A stretch of DNA of 64,000 bases from Lichenicola sp964247735 (GTDB lineage: Bacteria; Pseudomonadota; Alphaproteobacteria; Acetobacterales; Acetobacteraceae), in assembly GCA_964247735.1 (NCBI GenBank), contig CAXTVS010000010.1, forward strand, positions 1-64,000. The letters run 5' to 3'. The translations under genes were made by a program, and so were the position numbers. The notes below the pieces were generated by a model. It worked only from the letters and a program-made list of their open reading frames with translations. It was not told where the DNA came from and searched no databases. Shown in pieces: positions 40,635 to 48,936 of the stretch; the stretch's first letter is position 1; each line of letters begins with the position of its first letter.

Positions 40635-43600
40635 ATGACACGTCACCATTCAAGCTTGCGCAGCGTCCTGACCGGCTCGATCGCCGTGCTGGCACTCGCT
40701 CCTGTTCTGGGCGCGGTTCCGGCCTTCGCGCAAACGGCGCCCTCGAACGCGACGGTGCAGGACGGCTCTGGCACCTCGTTCCTCGGTCCGACGCCCACCT
40801 TCTCGCAAACGGCCCAGACCCAGTCAGGAGGGTCGAGCGACTCCGGCACGTCCGCGACAGATGGCGGACTCCAGCTGGCGCAAATCACCGGTAATCCGCT
40901 TGCCGCCACGGGCGCGTCGACCGGTGCCGGCACCAGCGCGCCTGCCGCCGAGAACATCGAGGTGACAGGATCGCGCCTGCGCACCAGCAACGTCACCAGC
41001 GAGGCGCCGATCACCGTCATCACCGCCAAGCAGATCGAGCAGTCCAGCTCGCAGACGGTCGAGGACGTGCTCCGCAAGATTCCCTCGGTCGGCAGCTCGG
41101 GCAACTACGCCAGCACCAACAACGGCGGCAACGGCTCGTCCTGCATCGACCTGTTCAACCTCGGCATCACCCGCACTCTGGTCCTGGTGGACGGACGCCG
41201 CTACGTCCATTCCGCTTATGGCGCCGGTGATGACTGCGTCGACCTCGACACCATCCCGATCCAGCTGGTCGACCGCATCGAGATCCTGAAGGACGGCGCC
41301 TCGACCATCTATGGCGCCGACGCGGTCGCCGGCGTGGTCAACATCATCACCAAGAAGAACTACAGCGGCTCGCAGATCAACCTCGGCGGCAACATCACCG
41401 CGTCCGGCGACAACAAGCAGGGCGACATCTCCGGCATCACCGGCTTCGACTTCGCGCAAGGGCGCGGCAACGTCGAGATCAGCGGCCGCTACCTGCAGCG
41501 CCAGCCGGTGCTGCAGCGGGACCGCGACTGGTCCGATCCGGTGGTCGCCGGGGATCCGGCACCTGGCGAACCCTACGAGATCGGTTCGGCCATCCCGGTT
41601 GCCGGACGGTACTTCTACGCGGGCACCGGGACCGCGCAGGCGAACGCGTTCGGCGGACCGACCGGCGGCACCGTGATCAGCGGTCAGGTGCAGCCGTTCG
41701 TCAACAGCTACCAGGGTGCCAACGGCGCAAACCCGAACATCAATGGCCGCTACGACTACGGCTACGACCAGTTCCTGTCGGACTACGAGTCGCAGGGGAA
41801 CCTGGCCGGCGAGGCGCACTACGACGTCAACGACCACCTGACCGCCTACGCCTCGGCATTCTACACCCACAAGAACACCGAGGAGCAGTTGTCCGGCCAG
41901 CCGGTGACCGGCAACCCGAACACCGCCACGTCGCTGATCATCCCGCAGGGCAACCCGTTCGCGGAGGCGCTCGGCGTCAACGAGCCGCTGTCGGGGTTCC
42001 GCCGCACCACCGACCTCGGAGCGCGCCAGTACGAGACCGGCACCGACACCTGGCAGGCGACGGTCGGCGGCCGTGGCAACATCACCGGCAACTGGAACTA
42101 CGACGCCTACTTCACCTACGGCTACTCCGACACCACGATCAGCGTGCTGAACTCGATCAACGCGGTCAACTTCGAGAACGCGGTCGGTTCCGACGCGGTC
42201 GCCGGCGACCCGTTCAACGCGTCGCTCTGCAACCCGGCGCAGGGCTGCGCGCTGCTGAATCCGTTCGGCGCCGGCAACATCAGCCCGGCGGCGGCGCGCT
42301 ACATCGAGTTCACCGACAACTCCAACGCGTACTACCAGTTCCGCGACTACGGCGGCACCATCACCAACAACAAGGTGGTGCAGCTGCCATACGGGCCGCT
42401 CGGGCTCGCGGTCGGCTTCGAGTACCGCCAGGAGAACGGCGCCTATCATCCGGACCCGATCGTCGAGGCCGGTGAGGCGACCCAGGCGAAGGTGCTGCCG
42501 ACCGGCGGCGGCTTCGACGTCGGCGAGGTGTTCGGCGAGCTGAACATCCCGATCCTGAAGAACCTCGTGGCCGCGAAGGACCTGTCCGCCGACGTGTCCG
42601 GCCGCTGGTCCGACTACAACACCTTCGGCGGCGTGCAGAACTTCAAGCTCGGCCTGAACTGGTCGCCGACGCAGGACATCCGCTTCCGCGCCAACCTCGG
42701 CACCTCGACGCGCCAGCCGGCCATCTCCGAGGCGTTCGGCGGCGACACGCTGAGCTTCGAGCAGGGCACCGATCCGTGCACCCAGGTCTCGAGCTACGGT
42801 GCCGCCGCCGGCATCGTCGCCGCCAACTGCGCCAGGCAGCACCTGCCGGCCGGATATACGCAGAACGGCACGCAGATTGCCACGCTGGTCGGCGGCAACC
42901 CGCAGCTCCTGCCCGAGACCTCGCGCACCTACACGATCGGCTCGGTGCTGACGCCGCGCATCCTGCCGAACTTCTCGGCCGAGCTCGACTACTACCACAC
43001 CTCGATCAACAACCAGATCGGCGAGGTGCCGGTGCAGTTCGTCGAGGACTCGTGCTACACCAGCGTCAACGAGACCAGCCCGCTCTGCGCCGATGCCGGC
43101 ACGCGCAACGGCTCCGGCAACATCGCCCTGGCCAACGCGCCCTACCAGAACCTGGGCGTGCTGCGCACCAACGGCATCGATTTCGACATGAGCTACCTGC
43201 TGAAGCTGCGCGGCGGCAACAACTTCCAGTTCACCAACGAGCTGGTTGACACCATCGGCTACACCGAGCAGCTCACCAACGGCGGCCCGTTCATCAACCT
43301 CAAGGGCACGCTCAACACCGTGCTGGGCGGCGGCCTGTATCCGGTCGGCGTGCCGGTGATCCGCGACAACTTCACCGGCACCTACTCCCACGGGCCGTTC
43401 AGCTTCAGCTGGACCGTCCGCTACATCGACGGCATGGTCTACAACGAGGGTGGCGCCAACTTCACGTCGGCTGACCGGTTCTACAAGACCAACGAGGTGT
43501 TCTACCACGACATCGTCGCGACCTATAACTACAAGAAGATCCTGTTCGTCGCCGGCATCGACAACCTATTCGACCGCACGCCGCCGTTCGTGGTCGACAC

Positions 43601-43676
43601 CAGCACGAACACCGCGTCGAACGTCTACGACATCTATGGCCGCACCTTCTATGCGAGGCTCCAGGTCAGGTTCTGA
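40635..43676 (+). CDS. TonB-dependent outer-membrane receptor
   Basis: A 1013-residue receptor. A signal peptide (SVLTGSIAVLALAPVLGAVPAFAQ) is followed by about 80 low-complexity Ser/Thr/Gly/Ala residues, then the plug domain (ENIEVTGSRLRTSNVTSEAPITVITAKQIEQSSSQTVEDVLRKIPSV; LVLVDGRRYVHSAYG; RIEILKDGASTIYGADAVAGVVNIITKK). The barrel ends in the typical outer-membrane signature YARLQVRF. It would import a scarce nutrient or siderophore-like ligand using TonB energy. No TonB, ExbBD, anti-sigma or siderophore genes are adjacent, so the ligand cannot be inferred. A GGAG ribosome-binding site precedes ATG 40635. Plug motifs resemble the Caulobacter/Xanthomonas-type receptors for oligosaccharides and other substrates. 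Confidence 0.93.
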   Translation: MTRHHSSLRSVLTGSIAVLALAPVLGAVPAFAQTAPSNATVQDGSGTSFLGPTPTFSQTAQTQSGGSSDSGTSATDGGLQLAQITGNPLAATGASTGAGTSAPAAENIEVTGSRLRTSNVTSEAPITVITAKQIEQSSSQTVEDVLRKIPSVGSSGNYASTNNGGNGSSCIDLFNLGITRTLVLVDGRRYVHSAYGAGDDCVDLDTIPIQLVDRIEILKDGASTIYGADAVAGVVNIITKKNYSGSQINLGGNITASGDNKQGDISGITGFDFAQGRGNVEISGRYLQRQPVLQRDRDWSDPVVAGDPAPGEPYEIGSAIPVAGRYFYAGTGTAQANAFGGPTGGTVISGQVQPFVNSYQGANGANPNINGRYDYGYDQFLSDYESQGNLAGEAHYDVNDHLTAYASAFYTHKNTEEQLSGQPVTGNPNTATSLIIPQGNPFAEALGVNEPLSGFRRTTDLGARQYETGTDTWQATVGGRGNITGNWNYDAYFTYGYSDTTISVLNSINAVNFENAVGSDAVAGDPFNASLCNPAQGCALLNPFGAGNISPAAARYIEFTDNSNAYYQFRDYGGTITNNKVVQLPYGPLGLAVGFEYRQENGAYHPDPIVEAGEATQAKVLPTGGGFDVGEVFGELNIPILKNLVAAKDLSADVSGRWSDYNTFGGVQNFKLGLNWSPTQDIRFRANLGTSTRQPAISEAFGGDTLSFEQGTDPCTQVSSYGAAAGIVAANCARQHLPAGYTQNGTQIATLVGGNPQLLPETSRTYTIGSVLTPRILPNFSAELDYYHTSINNQIGEVPVQFVEDSCYTSVNETSPLCADAGTRNGSGNIALANAPYQNLGVLRTNGIDFDMSYLLKLRGGNNFQFTNELVDTIGYTEQLTNGGPFINLKGTLNTVLGGGLYPVGVPVIRDNFTGTYSHGPFSFSWTVRYIDGMVYNEGGANFTSADRFYKTNEVFYHDIVATYNYKKILFVAGIDNLFDRTPPFVVDTSTNTASNVYDIYGRTFYARLQVRF

Positions 43677-43700
43677 CCGCACGGGCAGGCGCGGACCGAT

Positions 43701-43737
43701 GGCAGCGGCCATGCGACCTCCGGGTCGCATGGCGCCG
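43701..43737. terminator. Bidirectional hairpin between convergent genes
   Basis: CCATGCGACC, loop TCCG, GGTCGCATGG is a perfect ten-base-pair stem (43709-43732), extended by GGCAGCGG/CGCCGCC flanks. It lies between the TonB-receptor gene (+) and the TPR-sulfotransferase gene (-). There is no T-run, but the stable tetraloop stem and position suggest a terminator or 3'-end protecting structure for both. Confidence 0.6.
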
Positions 43738-43739
43738 CC

Positions 43740-45791
43740 TCACGGGGCGGGCGGAAGCTCGCGCAGCATCGGTGCGAGCTGCTCGGCATATCGTTGCCAG
43801 CGGCCGACTCCGAGGGCGTTGATCGGCCGACGCACCTGGGCACGGCTGGCGGTGCCGATCCGCCGGTCCTGCTCGAAGAACCGTGCGCAGGCCGGATCGT
43901 AGGGCAGGTCGAGAAACGCCAGCACGCGGCGCAGCGTGCCGTCGAAGTCCCCGATCCACTCGGCATGATCCAGCGTCAGCACCGGCACGGGCAGGCTCGA
44001 CCGCCAATGCGCCAGCAGCTCCTCCTGCCGCGCCATGTACCAGCCCAGGTCGGCGAGGTCATGGGCATAGGGATGGTAGCCGAGGAACCGGTGGCCGAAG
44101 ATCGAGGCGCCGACGTCGCGCAGGTCGCGGGTGCAGCAGATGATCCGCGCGTCCGGCAGCAGCGTGGCGATGAAGCCGAGCTGGAACACGTTGTCCGGCA
44201 TCTTGTCCACGACGCGCAGGGCGCCCGGCGCCAGCGCGTGCAGCTCCGCCAGGTAGTCCCGCGACGCCGCGGTCAGCGTCGGCGCGTCGAGTGCTGCGGC
44301 GCGTGTCGCGGCAGTGCCGACCGTCCTGGTGTCGGTCAGCCGCACCAGCATCTCGCGGATCGCCAGCCGCTCGCCGGCGCCGTGCACCATCGGGTGCGCG
44401 CTGAGGATCTGTTCCAGCAGCGTGGTGCCGGTACGCGGCAGCCCGACGATGAACACCGGCGCCGGATCCCGGAGCGCGGACCGCGGCCCGTCGGCCAGGC
44501 GCCGCGCGTCGTATCCGCGCCTGATCGCCGCCAGGGTGGTTGCGTGCTCGTCGCGGGAGAACGGCTGTGCCGCGCGCAGCAGCGCGTGGCCGCGGACCCA
44601 GTGGTCGAACGCGTCCGCGTGCCTGCCGTCGGCGCGCCGCAGCTCGGCGAGGTCGAAATGCGCGTCGATGCGCTGCTCCAGGGTGCCGGCGTCGCGGCGC
44701 GTGACCAGGCCGGCCACCCGGTCAGCCAACGCGTCTGCCTCCGGACGACGGTTGCGGCGCGCCAGCACCAGGCGCTGCCACGACAGCAGCAGCCCGAGCT
44801 CCCGCACCGGCGGCCGCTCCGCCTGTGCGAGCGCGCCGTGGGCAGCGTCGTCGCGACGGAGTGCCACCAGCGCGGCCGCGCGGCAGGCATGCCAGTGCGA
44901 CCGCGACGGGCCCTCCGGGGGCACGGGCGACGCGTCCAGCAGGGCGAGGGCCGGTGCCGCGTCGCCATCGAGCAGCAGCCGGCTCGCCAGATGCAGGCGG
45001 GCGACGAGGCAGCCGGGGTCGCGGTCCAGCACCGCCCGCAGGCGTGCCGTCGCGGCCAGCGGCTGTCCGCACAGATGCTCCACCAGCGCAAGCTCGGCCT
45101 CGGCCTCCGAATGCGGTGCCTGCTGGCCGAGCGCCTCGGCGAAGGCGGCGCGTGCGTCCATCACCTTGTCCAGGCGCAGGCAGATGCGGCCGAGCGCCAG
45201 CCAGGCCTCGGCCAGGGCCGCCGGTGTCGCCGTGTCGTCGGCCTGCAGCATTGCCAGCGCGGCAAGGCGCACCGCATGCTCCGCATCGAGCAGCAGCGGC
45301 GCCAGCGACGCCGCCCGCCGTGCCGCGCCGAGCGCCGCCTGCGGCTGCCCCAGCTTCAGCAGCGCCCGCGACAGGTGGACCAGCGGTGCCGGATCGGCGG
45401 CCGCCAGCAGGCTCGCCGCTTCCAGTGCCGAGGCGGCCTCCGCATAGCGGCCGGCGGCATGCAGCCCGATCCCGTGCCAGAGCACGGAGGATGCCTCATC
45501 CGGCGCCAAACCCCGCGCCCGGGCCAGGTACGGCAGGCCCGCCGTCGCCTTGCCGCTCCGGACCAGCGCCATCCCGCAGAGCCGGAGCAGCACGATGTCC
45601 GCCAGACCTCCCGTCAGCAGCGGCACCAGCAGCCTGGCCGCACCCGGGTAGTCGCCGGCGTCGAAGCAGCGGACCGCCCGCCCGCGCGCGTCGGCTGCGG
45701 ACCATCGACCGGCCCCGGATGACTGACGGTCCTGGATTCGCTCGACTCCCGCGGTTGCACAGGTCCTGCCGGCGTCTATGCTCGGCGACAT
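43740..45791 (-). CDS. TPR-repeat protein with C-terminal sulfotransferase domain
   Basis: A 683-residue protein. Residues about 30-430 are helical TPR-like repeats (AVRCFDAGDYPGAARLLVPLL, GLHAAGRYAEAASALEAASL, HLSRALLKLGQPQAALGAARRAASLAP). The C-terminal part is a sulfotransferase domain: the 5'-phosphosulfate loop FIVGLPRTGTTLLEQILSAHP near 460, then RVVDKMPDNVFQLGFI and the 3'-phosphate segment IICCTRDLRDVGASIFG. Similar fusions are widespread in alphaproteobacteria and are thought to sulfate proteins or glycans using PAPS; the acceptor here is unknown. ATG 45791 (MSPSIDAG) was preferred because upstream in-frame residues antisense the lipoprotein gene. A cytoplasmic location fits the lack of a signal peptide. 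Confidence 0.85.
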   Translation of the reverse strand: MSPSIDAGRTCATAGVERIQDRQSSGAGRWSAADARGRAVRCFDAGDYPGAARLLVPLLTGGLADIVLLRLCGMALVRSGKATAGLPYLARARGLAPDEASSVLWHGIGLHAAGRYAEAASALEAASLLAAADPAPLVHLSRALLKLGQPQAALGAARRAASLAPLLLDAEHAVRLAALAMLQADDTATPAALAEAWLALGRICLRLDKVMDARAAFAEALGQQAPHSEAEAELALVEHLCGQPLAATARLRAVLDRDPGCLVARLHLASRLLLDGDAAPALALLDASPVPPEGPSRSHWHACRAAALVALRRDDAAHGALAQAERPPVRELGLLLSWQRLVLARRNRRPEADALADRVAGLVTRRDAGTLEQRIDAHFDLAELRRADGRHADAFDHWVRGHALLRAAQPFSRDEHATTLAAIRRGYDARRLADGPRSALRDPAPVFIVGLPRTGTTLLEQILSAHPMVHGAGERLAIREMLVRLTDTRTVGTAATRAAALDAPTLTAASRDYLAELHALAPGALRVVDKMPDNVFQLGFIATLLPDARIICCTRDLRDVGASIFGHRFLGYHPYAHDLADLGWYMARQEELLAHWRSSLPVPVLTLDHAEWIGDFDGTLRRVLAFLDLPYDPACARFFEQDRRIGTASRAQVRRPINALGVGRWQRYAEQLAPMLRELPPAP

Positions 45792-45812
45792 CGGGCACAG
45801 GGGATCCAAGGG

Positions 45813-46025
45813 ATGAACAGATCCATCTTCAGCATCGCCAGCGCCGCCTGCATGCTGGCGCTTGCTGCCTGCGACAACACCTACACGCCATCTGCGCATC
45901 ATCAGGCCGACGCTTCAACCGGGAGCCTGCTGTCGGGAACGGACACCGGCGTCAATCCCAACGGCAGCGGCGGCGACCCGTCGATCAGCTCGAACCGTGG
46001 TGCCCCCTCCGGTGGCGGCCACTGA
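45813..46025 (+). CDS. Small predicted lipoprotein
   Basis: A 70-residue protein: MNRSIFSIASAACMLALAACDN with a lipobox LALAAC (Cys20) and a 50-residue Gly/Ser/Asn-rich, Lys-free mature tail with no predicted fold. It lies between the divergent TPR-sulfotransferase gene and the convergent methyltransferase gene. A ribosome-binding-like GGGGA lies about 10-14 bases upstream. Function unknown. Confidence 0.6.
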   Translation: MNRSIFSIASAACMLALAACDNTYTPSAHHQADASTGSLLSGTDTGVNPNGSGGDPSISSNRGAPSGGGH

Positions 46026-46037
46026 CGGAGGTGCCGA

Positions 46038-46883
46038 TCAGGCCTTGATCAGCATCGCCTGCGAGGTCGGCAGCTCCACCGCGCGCTCCGGCTTGTCGGC
46101 CAGGAACTCGTCGAACGCTTCGCGTACGCCGCCGAGGTAGGAATAGTCGTGGCTGACGATCACCCCGCCCGGCAGCATGCGCGGATAGAAGAACCGCAGG
46201 CAGGCCAGGGTGCCCTCCTTCAGGTCGACGTCCAGATGCACCAGCGAGAACTTCCGGTCGGCGCAGGACACGTTCTCGCCGGTGAACAGGCCCTTGTGGA
46301 ACACGAGGTTGGGCCGGTCGGACAGGTATGACCGCACCGCCTCCAGCGAGGCGGCGTAGTGGCCCTGCCGCATCGACCGGCGCTCGGCCCCGTCCGGTTC
46401 CGGCAGGCCCTCGAAGGTGTCGAACAGGTGCAGCTCGTCCGGCTGTCCGCCGAGGCTGATCAGCTTGGCCGAGCAGCCCTGGAACACGCCGACCTCGGCC
46501 ATCACCCCGCCGACCGCCGCCTGGGTGCGCGCCAGCGAGTGGATCATGAACGCCTCGTTGCCGCTGAGCAGGCTTTCGCGCTCGCGGCGCACACGGCGGA
46601 TCAGCTGCATGGGGGCGGCCTGCTTGTGGCCGCCGAGGATCGCCAGCTCCACCGTCGCCAGCGCCCCCACGGTCAGCCTGCGCACGGCGCGGCTGCGGGC
46701 GAACAGGCGATGCACGATGGCCTGCGGCTTGGAGGTGCGGGGACGGGCGGCGGGTCGAGTTGTCGACAGCAGGACGGCTTCGGAAATCGTCTTCACTCCG
46801 GATGAACGGGATGGGGGTTGCCGGACAGGACGCGCCGGGCACCGAGCGGGTTTCGCAGCCGTTACAACGGATGACCGGAGCAT
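46038..46883 (-). CDS. TylF/macrocin-O-methyltransferase-like SAM-dependent methyltransferase
   Basis: A protein of about 281 residues. SAM-binding motifs are MAEVGVFQGCSAKLIS and LHLFDTFEGLPEPDG; the metal-dependent catalytic region is VHLDVDLKEGTLACLRFFYPRMLPGGVIVSHDYSYLGGVREAFDEF, which is the TylF family signature. Natural substrates range from macrolides to surface sugars; in this envelope-rich setting a glycan or nucleotide sugar is more likely than an antibiotic. The start may be ATG 46883 (GGGAAG upstream) or GTG 46796 (VKTISEAVLL), which begins nearer the conserved domain. It is the last gene of the long minus-strand run that begins at gltX. Confidence 0.8.
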   Translation of the reverse strand: MLRSSVVTAAKPARCPARPVRQPPSRSSGVKTISEAVLLSTTRPAARPRTSKPQAIVHRLFARSRAVRRLTVGALATVELAILGGHKQAAPMQLIRRVRRERESLLSGNEAFMIHSLARTQAAVGGVMAEVGVFQGCSAKLISLGGQPDELHLFDTFEGLPEPDGAERRSMRQGHYAASLEAVRSYLSDRPNLVFHKGLFTGENVSCADRKFSLVHLDVDLKEGTLACLRFFYPRMLPGGVIVSHDYSYLGGVREAFDEFLADKPERAVELPTSQAMLIKA

Positions 46884-46920
46884 GTCTTCCCGTGTCTGGT
46901 TGGGCGGCTCGTTCCTGGTG

Positions 46921-47259
46921 CTAGATGATCGTCGCCTCGAACGGCGGGACGAGGTCGGGGCCGTCGATCTCCAGCACCCAGAGGTCCGGATCGCGATCGA
47001 CCTGACGCGCGACATAGGCGTCGGCAGCCGCCTGGTCGACCGGAACGGCGCCGGTGCCCCGGGTCCAGGCGTCCTCGCCCTCCAGGGTGCGCGCCTGCGT
47101 CAGCACCACCAGGCGGCCGGCGCGATCGCGCAGCACCACGAGGATGCCGCCGGCATCGGCGTCGCCGCGTCGCAGCACCATGCCGGACCGGCCGAGCTGA
47201 TGCGCCCGGCGCAGGGCGGCGCTGGCCCAGACGGCCGCCTTCAGCCGCGGCCCGGTCAT
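46921..47259 (-). CDS. DUF1491 family protein
   Basis: A 112-residue protein typical of alphaproteobacteria: RLKAAVWASAALRRAHQLGRSGMVLRRGDADAGGILVVLRDRAGRLVVLTQ, then WTRGTGAVPVDQAAADAYVARQVDRDPDLWVLEIDG. Family function unknown. It starts 13 bases after the S41 protease gene, an arrangement that suggests a shared transcript. Confidence 0.8.
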   Translation of the reverse strand: MTGPRLKAAVWASAALRRAHQLGRSGMVLRRGDADAGGILVVLRDRAGRLVVLTQARTLEGEDAWTRGTGAVPVDQAAADAYVARQVDRDPDLWVLEIDGPDLVPPFEATII

Positions 47260-47272
47260 GGGGCTGTCCCGG

Positions 47273-48871
47273 TCAGGGAACCGGCTCGGCCAGCTGCGGC
47301 ACCAGGGCCGCGTCGTAGGCGCCGGGCGTGTCCAGCAGCGCGCGCGCGGCGTCGAGGTCGGCATCGGTGCCGATGGCGGCAGGGCAGGCGGCGCGCAGCT
47401 CGAGGATCCGTGCCACCGGCAGCGGCGAGCGCGCCGCCCGGCTCTGCACCACCGCGTCCCGTTCGTCGAAGGTGCCCGCGGCCAGGTCCTGCAGCTGCTG
47501 GTCGAGCCGGGCCTGGCCGAGGCTGGTGCACACCTGCGGGATCACCCCCAGCCCCTGCAGCGGCCAGCCGAGCGGCGCCAGCACCCGGCTCCAGGTGACG
47601 AACAGCTCGCCGCCGTCGGGCAGCTGGGCGATGAACTGCACCAGTCCCTTGCCCAGCGTGGCGCTGCCCACCACCACCGCGCGGCGGTGGTCGGCCAGCG
47701 CCGCCGCCATGATCTCCGCGGCGCTGGCGGTGCGGCCGTCCACCAGCACCACGATCGGCACGCCCTCGGTCAGGTCGCCGCCCTGCACCGCCCAGACGTG
47801 GTTCGCCTGGGCGTCGCGCCCCTTCGCCGTCACCGCGACGCCGTGGTCGAGCACCAGCGCCACCGCCGTCACCGCCTGCTGCAGGAACCCGCCGCGGTTG
47901 CCGCGCAGGTCGACGATCAGCCCGTGCAGCGGCGTGCCGGCCTTGGCCCCCTCGCCGCGCTGCATCGCCTGCTCCAGGAACTGGCTCATCTCCTGGGCGG
48001 TGTCGGCGGAAAAGCCGGTCACCCGGATCACCACGATGTTGCCGTTGCTGAAGGCGAACACCGTTTCCGGCGGCACCGCGGCGCGGACGATCGGGACCCG
48101 CGCGGGCGGGTGCCCGGGCGCTGCCACCACCAGCGTCACCGTGCTGCCCGGCTCGCCCTGCAGCGCGGCGGCGACCGCGTCCGGATCCTGTCCGCGCACC
48201 GGCTGGCCGTCGATCGACAGCAGCCGCATGCCGACCGAGATCCCGGCCGCCCAGGCCGGCCCGTTGGTGTTGACCGACGACACCACCAGCGACCGTCCCT
48301 GGCGCGCCACGCCCAGGCCCGCTTCCGCGGTGCCGCCGACGCGGACGGTGCGCTCGGTCTCGGCAGGCGCCGGCGCCACGTAGCGCGAGTACGGGTCGAG
48401 GTGGTTGAACAGCTCGTCGAAGAAGCTCTGGATCACCGCCTGCTGGCCGGCGTTGCGGATCGCCGGCGAGCCGCTCCAGGCCGCCGCGGCCATGCCGACG
48501 GCGAGCCGGGCCCAGCCGGCGGCATCGTCGGCCGCAGGCGGCGTGCGCTCGAACAGCACGCCGCGCGGCGTGGACAGGCGGACTGGCGCCCGCCCGGTGG
48601 CGGAGCCCTCGACGGACAGGTCGGGATCGATCGCGGTCAGCCCGTTCAGCCCCCACACCGTGAGCTGCTGCGCGGTGTGCGGCTCCAGGGTGCGCGGCTG
48701 CAGCACCGCCAGGGCGGTCTCGATCACGCTGGTCGCCAGCGCCTGGTCCAGCCCCGGGCCGGGCGCCGGTTCCGCCTGGCCGCTGCCCACCGCGGCCGCC
48801 AGCAGCAGGCAGCCCAGCAGGAGACAGAACGCGAGCTGCCTGCGGGCACGGTGCCTCCGGTGCCGGCTCAT
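47273..48871 (-). CDS. S41-family carboxyl-terminal processing protease
   Basis: A 532-residue exported serine protease. An N-terminal hydrophobic helix (FCLLLGCLLLAAAVGSGQA) serves as signal or anchor. A PDZ domain (VGGTAEAGLGVARQGRSLVVSSV...GMRLLSIDGQPVRGQD) is followed by the catalytic domain: the serine in VDGRTASAAEIMAAAL near 382 and the lysine of the Ser-Lys dyad in GSATLGKGLVQ near 404. The stretch GLIVDLRGNRGGFLQQAV is typical of CTPs. ATG 48871 (MSRHRRHRA) was chosen; an in-frame ATG at 48940 would add 23 Pro/Arg-rich residues. Substrates unknown; members cut proteins at the C-terminus in the periplasm. Confidence 0.88.
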   Translation of the reverse strand: MSRHRRHRARRQLAFCLLLGCLLLAAAVGSGQAEPAPGPGLDQALATSVIETALAVLQPRTLEPHTAQQLTVWGLNGLTAIDPDLSVEGSATGRAPVRLSTPRGVLFERTPPAADDAAGWARLAVGMAAAAWSGSPAIRNAGQQAVIQSFFDELFNHLDPYSRYVAPAPAETERTVRVGGTAEAGLGVARQGRSLVVSSVNTNGPAWAAGISVGMRLLSIDGQPVRGQDPDAVAAALQGEPGSTVTLVVAAPGHPPARVPIVRAAVPPETVFAFSNGNIVVIRVTGFSADTAQEMSQFLEQAMQRGEGAKAGTPLHGLIVDLRGNRGGFLQQAVTAVALVLDHGVAVTAKGRDAQANHVWAVQGGDLTEGVPIVVLVDGRTASAAEIMAAALADHRRAVVVGSATLGKGLVQFIAQLPDGGELFVTWSRVLAPLGWPLQGLGVIPQVCTSLGQARLDQQLQDLAAGTFDERDAVVQSRAARSPLPVARILELRAACPAAIGTDADLDAARALLDTPGAYDAALVPQLAEPVP

Positions 48872-48936
48872 GCGCCGGGCCGGGGCAGGCCACACGCAGG
48901 CGCCAGGGCGGGCACCCGGCCCGATGCGGCCGATCC

